A program made the position numbers and the translations under genes. The notes under the pieces are model-generated. The model made no database searches. It worked only from the letters and a program-made list of their open reading frames with translations, and was not told the origin of the DNA. DNA of 64,000 nucleotides from Terrimesophilobacter sp963702165 (GTDB lineage: Bacteria > Actinomycetota > Actinomycetes > Actinomycetales > Microbacteriaceae), in the NCBI GenBank assembly GCA_963702165.1, contig OY969722.1, positions 1,302,001 through 1,366,000 on the forward strand. The letters are read 5' to 3'. This document shows, in pieces, positions 59,861-64,000 of the stretch (position 1 is its first letter; every line of letters begins with the position of its first letter).

Positions 59861-61870
59861 CTACACCTCGTCCGAGACGGGGGCGGCGAACTGCGCGTCG
59901 TAGAGCCGCCGGTACGCCCCCTCCGCATCCAGCAGCCCGGCGTGGGTGCCCTGCTCGACGATGCGTCCCTTCTCCATCACCAGGATCAGGTCCGCATCCC
60001 GGATGGTGGAGAGCCGGTGCGCGATCACGAAACTGGTCCGGTCGCTGCGCAGCGCGGCCATCGCGTGCTGCACGAGCACCTCGGTGCGGGTGTCGACCGA
60101 GCTGGTTGCCTCATCCAGAATGAGCACGCTCGGCTTGGCCAGGAACGCACGCGCGATGGTGAGCAGCTGCTTCTCCCCCGCGCTGACGTTGGACGCCTCG
60201 TCGTCGAGGACGGTGTCGTAGCCGTCGGGCAGGGTGCGCACGAACCGGTCCACGTAGCTGGCCCCGGCCGCCGCCTCGATCTCGGCCTCCGTGGCATCCG
60301 GGCGCCCGTAGGCGATGTTGTCCCGGATGGTGCCGCCGAACAGCCAGGTGTCCTGCAAGACCATTCCGGTGCGGGAGCGGAGGTCATCGCGGGTCATGGT
60401 GGCGATGTCGACACCGTCCAGCGTGATGTGCCCGGCGTCCAGCTCGTAGAACCGCATGATGAGGTTCACCAGGGTGGTCTTGCCCGCGCCGGTGGGCCCG
60501 ACGATCGCGATCGTGCTGCCTGGCTCGGCGACAAGGTTGATGTTCTCCAGCAGCGGCCGGTCAGCTGAGTACGAGAACGACACATCCCGGAACTCGAGGC
60601 GTCCGCTGCGAGCGCCGGGCGTTTCCGGATGCTCCGGGTCGGGGGTCTGTTCGCGCGCGTCCAGCAGCTGGAAGACCCGCTCGGCGGACGCGACGCCGGA
60701 CTGGATCAGGTTCGCCATGCTGCCCAGCTGCGCGACCGGCTGGGTGAACTGGCGCGAGTACTGGATGAAGGCCTGGACGTCACCGAGTCGCATCGTGCCG
60801 CCTGCGACCTGCAGCCCACCGACCACGGCGATGGCCACGTAGAGCAGGTTTCCGACGAACATCATCGACGGCATGATGATGCCGGAGACGAACTGGGCAC
60901 CGAAGCTGGCCTCGAACAGCTCCTGGTTCTTCTCCTCGAAACGCTTGCCCACCTCACGCTGCCGGCCGAAGACCTTGACGAGCGAGTGGCCGGTGATGGC
61001 CTCCTCGACCTGCGCGTTCAGTTCACCGGTGTGCTTCCATTGCGCCACGAACATGGGCTGCGACCGGCGCGCGATCAGCGCGGTGATCACGATCGACAGC
61101 GGGATGGTGACCAGCGCGATGAGGGTCAGCAGCGGCGAAGTGATGAACATCATGATCGCGATGCCGATGACCGTCAGCAGCGAGGTCAGAATCTGGCTCA
61201 GGGTCTGCTGGATGCTCTGCGACACGTTGTCGATGTCGTTGGTGACCCGGCTGAGCAGCTCGCCGCGCGGCATCCGGTCGAAGTAGCCGAGCGGGAGCCG
61301 GTTGATCTTGTCCTCGACGTCCGCGCGCAGCGTGTAGATGGTGCGCTGCACGACCGCGTTGAGCACCAGGCCCTGCAGCCAGCCGAACACCGACGCGAGC
61401 ACGTACAGCGTGAGCACCCAGAGCAGCACCGTGCTGAGCGCAGCGAAGTCGATGCCCGCGCCGGGGACCAGGTGCATGCCGCTCAGCAGGTCGGCCTGCT
61501 GGGTCTCGCCCGCCGCGCGCAGCTGGGCGATCAGCTGGTCCTGGGTGACCCCGGCCGGCAGCTGCTTCGAGATCGCTCCCTCGAAGATGAGGTTGGTGCC
61601 CTCGCCGAGAAGCTTTGGCCCGAGGACCGTGAAGACGACGCTGATTACCGCGAGCGCGGTGACTGCGGCGAGACTCAGCCACTCCCGGCTGAGCAGCCCG
61701 GCGAGCCGACGCAGCGACCTTCCGAAGTTGAGCGGCTTCTCGACTGGAGCACCCATGCTCCAGCCGCCGCGCTCGGGCTTGGGCAGCCGCTCGGGCGAAC
61801 GCTCCTCCTCGGGCAGGGTCTCTTCTACCGTGTCGTCGGATGCGCGTGCCGCGTCGTCCTTGATGCTCAC
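59861..61870 (-). CDS. ABC exporter half-transporter (canonical Walker B partner)
   Basis: The 669-residue fusion has a long cytoplasmic N-terminal tail (1-55), six membrane segments (about 60-385) and one ATPase domain: Walker A VGPTGAGKTT (457-466), VSAGEKQLLTIARAF (a non-LSGGQ signature) and LILDEATSSVDTRTE with the catalytic Glu intact. Its start overlaps the stop of the partner gene by 4 nt. Together they look like a heterodimeric type IV exporter of the TM287/288 kind, in which the atypical signature faces the other subunit's degenerate site. The substrate is unknown; multidrug or lipid export are common. Confidence 0.92.
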   Translation of the reverse strand: MSIKDDAARASDDTVEETLPEEERSPERLPKPERGGWSMGAPVEKPLNFGRSLRRLAGLLSREWLSLAAVTALAVISVVFTVLGPKLLGEGTNLIFEGAISKQLPAGVTQDQLIAQLRAAGETQQADLLSGMHLVPGAGIDFAALSTVLLWVLTLYVLASVFGWLQGLVLNAVVQRTIYTLRADVEDKINRLPLGYFDRMPRGELLSRVTNDIDNVSQSIQQTLSQILTSLLTVIGIAIMMFITSPLLTLIALVTIPLSIVITALIARRSQPMFVAQWKHTGELNAQVEEAITGHSLVKVFGRQREVGKRFEEKNQELFEASFGAQFVSGIIMPSMMFVGNLLYVAIAVVGGLQVAGGTMRLGDVQAFIQYSRQFTQPVAQLGSMANLIQSGVASAERVFQLLDAREQTPDPEHPETPGARSGRLEFRDVSFSYSADRPLLENINLVAEPGSTIAIVGPTGAGKTTLVNLIMRFYELDAGHITLDGVDIATMTRDDLRSRTGMVLQDTWLFGGTIRDNIAYGRPDATEAEIEAAAGASYVDRFVRTLPDGYDTVLDDEASNVSAGEKQLLTIARAFLAKPSVLILDEATSSVDTRTEVLVQHAMAALRSDRTSFVIAHRLSTIRDADLILVMEKGRIVEQGTHAGLLDAEGAYRRLYDAQFAAPVSDEV

Positions 61871-63600
61871 ACCGCCTCCTCGGGAGTCAACTGCGACGAC
61901 ACGATCTCCTGGTAGGTCTCGTTCGTCTCGAGCAGTTCATCGTGCGTGCCTCGCCCGACGATCTCGCCCTTCTCGAGCACCAGGATCTGGTCGGCGTCGA
62001 TGATGGTCGAAACGCGCTGGGCGACGATCAGCTGGGTCGCGCCTCGCACGTTCGTGGCGAGGGCGGCGCGAAGCCGCGCATCCGTTCCGGTGTCAAGTGC
62101 GGAGAACGAGTCGTCGAACACGTAGAACTCCGGCTTCTTCACCAGCGCGCGGGCAATCGCGAGCCGCTGCCGCTGCCCGCCGGACACGTTCGTGCCGCCC
62201 TGGGCGATCGGTGCATCGAGCTGACCGTCGAGTTCCTCGACGAAATCCCGGCCCTGCGCGGTCTCGAGCGCGGCCCACAGCTCGTCGTCGGTCGCATCCG
62301 GCTTGCCGAACCGCAGGTTGGAGGCCACGGTGCCAGAGAACAGGTACGGCTTCTGCGGCACGAGGCCGATGAGACTCCAGAGCAGGTCGGGGTCGAGGTC
62401 GCGAACGTCGACACCGTCGACCAGCACCGCACCGGCGGTGGTGTCGACGAGCCGCGGGATCAGGCCCACCAGAGTGGTCTTGCCCGCGCCGGTGCTGCCG
62501 ATGATGGCCGTGCGCGTGCCGGGCTGGATGGTGAAACTCAGCGACCGGAGCACGGGCAGTTCGGCGCCGGGGTAGGAGAAGGTCACGTCGCGGAACTCGA
62601 GCGTGCCGTGCTGGGCGAGTTCGGTGACCGGCGAGACGGGGGGCGACACCGAGGTCTCGGTCTTCAGCACCTCCCCGATGCGGTCGGCGCTGACCGCGGC
62701 GCGCGGCAGCAGGACGCCGAGGAAGGTGGCCATCATGACGCCCATCAGGATCTGCACCAGGTACTGAAGGAAGGCCACGAGCGTGCCGACCTCGATCTCG
62801 CCGGAGTCGACCCGCATCCCACCGAACCAGATGACCGCGACGCTCGAGACGTTCATCACGAGCAGCACGGTGGGGAACATGAGGGCGAACAGCCGGCCCG
62901 CGCGCAGTGCGGTGTCGGTCAGGTCCCGGTTGGCGGTCGCAAACCGTTCCCGTTCCGCCTTCTCGCGCACGAACGCGCGGATGACCCGGATGCCGGTGAG
63001 CTGCTCGCGCAGCACCTGGTTGACCCGGTCGATGCGCTTCTGCATGAGCCGGAACAGCGGCACCATTCGCACGATGATCGCCCCGAGCGCGATCAGCAGC
63101 ACCGGGATGCTCACCGCCATCAGCCAGGACAACCCGACATCCTGCTGCAGCGCGAGGATCACGCCGCCGATGGCGAGGATCGGCGCGGAGATGAACAGGG
63201 TGCAGGTCATCAGCACGACCATCTGCACCTGCTGCACGTCATTGGTGGCGCGAGTGATGAGCGATGGCGCACCGAAGGAGGCGACCTCCCGCTCGGAGAA
63301 CTCGCTCACCCGGTGGAAGATGCCGTCGCGCAGGTCGCGTCCCAGCAGCATCGCCGTCTTTGCGCCGAAGTAGACGGCGGCGATGGCCGCGGTGATCTGC
63401 ACCAGGGTGACCCCGAGCATCACGCCGCCCACCATCAGGATGTAGTCGACGTCACCCTTGGCGATTCCTTCATCGATGATGTCGGCGTTGAGTGTGGGCA
63501 GGTACAGCGACGCGATCGACTGCGCAAGCTGGAACGCTGCGACAGCGACAAGGAATGGCCAATGGGGCTTCAGGAAGCGCCCCAGCAGAGGAAGGAGCAT
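61867..63600 (-). CDS. ABC exporter half-transporter (degenerate Walker B partner)
   Basis: A 577-residue protein with six membrane segments (about 15-300) and an ATPase domain with Walker A IGSTGAGKTT (367-376), a canonical NVSGGQRQRLAIARAL signature and FYVFDDSFSALD. At the catalytic Glu position (497) there is Asp, which marks the low-activity site of heterodimeric exporters. It is the upstream gene; its stop overlaps the start of the 669-residue partner. ATG 63600 opens with MLLPLLGRFLKPHW, typical for the family. A divergent oxidoreductase gene starts 68 nt away. Confidence 0.92.
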   Translation of the reverse strand: MLLPLLGRFLKPHWPFLVAVAAFQLAQSIASLYLPTLNADIIDEGIAKGDVDYILMVGGVMLGVTLVQITAAIAAVYFGAKTAMLLGRDLRDGIFHRVSEFSEREVASFGAPSLITRATNDVQQVQMVVLMTCTLFISAPILAIGGVILALQQDVGLSWLMAVSIPVLLIALGAIIVRMVPLFRLMQKRIDRVNQVLREQLTGIRVIRAFVREKAERERFATANRDLTDTALRAGRLFALMFPTVLLVMNVSSVAVIWFGGMRVDSGEIEVGTLVAFLQYLVQILMGVMMATFLGVLLPRAAVSADRIGEVLKTETSVSPPVSPVTELAQHGTLEFRDVTFSYPGAELPVLRSLSFTIQPGTRTAIIGSTGAGKTTLVGLIPRLVDTTAGAVLVDGVDVRDLDPDLLWSLIGLVPQKPYLFSGTVASNLRFGKPDATDDELWAALETAQGRDFVEELDGQLDAPIAQGGTNVSGGQRQRLAIARALVKKPEFYVFDDSFSALDTGTDARLRAALATNVRGATQLIVAQRVSTIIDADQILVLEKGEIVGRGTHDELLETNETYQEIVSSQLTPEEAV

Positions 63601-63668
63601 AGAGGAAAGAGTGTACTCCGGCGGTCGACGCGCGGCTCCTACAATTGGGGAAAGTCAAGGAGGTCGAC

Positions 63669-64000
63669 GTGCGCGCTGTCAGCTATTCGGAGTACGGGGG
63701 TCCCGAGGTGCTGCAGGTGGTCGACCTGCCGGATCCGGAGGTAGGCGAAGGCTCGGTGCGCGTGCGAGTGCGCGCGGCCGGTCTCAACCCGTTCGACTAC
63801 AAGGTGCGTCGCGGCGGCTACCTGCCCTCGCACACCCTGCCCAGCCTGCAGGGTGCCGAGTTCGCCGGAGATGTCGACGCGGTCGGTGATGGTGTCACCG
63901 GATGGGCGGCAGGCGACGAGGTGCTCGGCTGGGTCGGCCGCGGAGCGCAGGCCGAGTTGGTGGTCGTCCCCGCGAAGAACCTCGCGCGCAAGCCTGCTTC
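63669..64000 (+). CDS. MDR-family quinone/NADP oxidoreductase (5' part)
   Basis: The gene starts at GTG 63669 with AAGGAGGT immediately upstream and runs off the right edge after 110 codons. The N-terminal GroES-like domain is clear: MRAVSYSEYGGPEVLQVVDLPDPEVGEGSVRVRVRAAGLNPFDYKVRRG, then LQGAEFAGDVDAVGDGVTGWAAGDEVLGW. No zinc-binding Cys appears, which fits the zinc-independent quinone-reductase (QOR) branch. The NADP-binding half lies outside the window, so substrate and length cannot be judged. Confidence 0.88.
   Translation, partial: MRAVSYSEYGGPEVLQVVDLPDPEVGEGSVRVRVRAAGLNPFDYKVRRGGYLPSHTLPSLQGAEFAGDVDAVGDGVTGWAAGDEVLGWVGRGAQAELVVVPAKNLARKPA

Noticed and set aside
61942..63744. A 600-codon plus-strand open frame
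   Set aside because: Antisense to an ABC exporter gene with all motifs intact; the translated text is low-quality.
1..64000. CRISPR arrays, rRNA operons, insertion sequences or prophage genes
   Set aside because: Looked for on both strands; no regularly spaced repeats, rRNA blocks, transposase, integrase or phage structural motifs were seen.

Overview
The window is a high-GC actinobacterial chromosome segment, most likely from a Microbacteriaceae bacterium. The signs are the base composition and GC-rich third codon positions, a DUF222/HNH nuclease gene, DUF2510 and FHA/PknB/PP2C proteins, a GatCAB operon, several apparently leaderless promoters (a -10 hexamer 6-7 nt before the start codon), and intergenic repeats of a kind familiar from that family. 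I found no rRNA, complete tRNA, CRISPR array, prophage or transposase gene.

Layout. 0-29 kb is mostly housekeeping: an Eis-like acetyltransferase (cut by the left edge), acylphosphatase, DUF2207, winged-helix and DUF2510 proteins, a macrodomain protein, a CPBP membrane protein, DUF488, cupin and DUF1992 proteins, a heavily frameshifted SNF2 helicase, a DUF4097 lipoprotein, a FAD/Rieske oxidoreductase, an M20 peptidase, an SGNH hydrolase, a frameshifted DUF222/HNH gene and gatCAB. At 23.4-29.2 kb a GH13 alpha-glucosidase lies divergent from a malEFG-type transporter; two LacI-type operators sit on the shared promoter region.

29.6-36.4 kb holds a spermidine/putrescine-type ABC transporter with two substrate-binding lipoproteins, then alanine dehydrogenase. 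At 53.9-58.6 kb are an aminobutyraldehyde dehydrogenase, an Lrp regulator, a class III aminotransferase and a PuuB-like oxidase. Together these could import polyamines, transaminate or oxidise them, and recycle the alanine formed.

Between the two halves (36.5-53.9 kb) are nine minus-strand genes: FHA protein, PP2C phosphatase, PknB-like kinase, a giant Ig-like/fibronectin III surface protein (one frameshift), MoxR ATPase, DUF58, a transglutaminase-fold membrane protein, a zinc-ribbon/FHA protein and an EccC/EssC-type FtsK/SpoIIIE ATPase. The core resembles the pkb2-fn3-aaa-duf58-tgm ('PFNA') cluster known from Bifidobacterium. Notable here are the linked type VII-style ATPase with no visible WXG100 substrate and a transglutaminase domain lacking its catalytic Cys and His. 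This is the best candidate for an incompletely described system.

The right end carries a membrane-anchored HExxH protein of unknown role, a heterodimeric ABC exporter and the start of a zinc-independent MDR-type oxidoreductase. Long palindromic repeats of one family occur at 36.5 and 58.7 kb.
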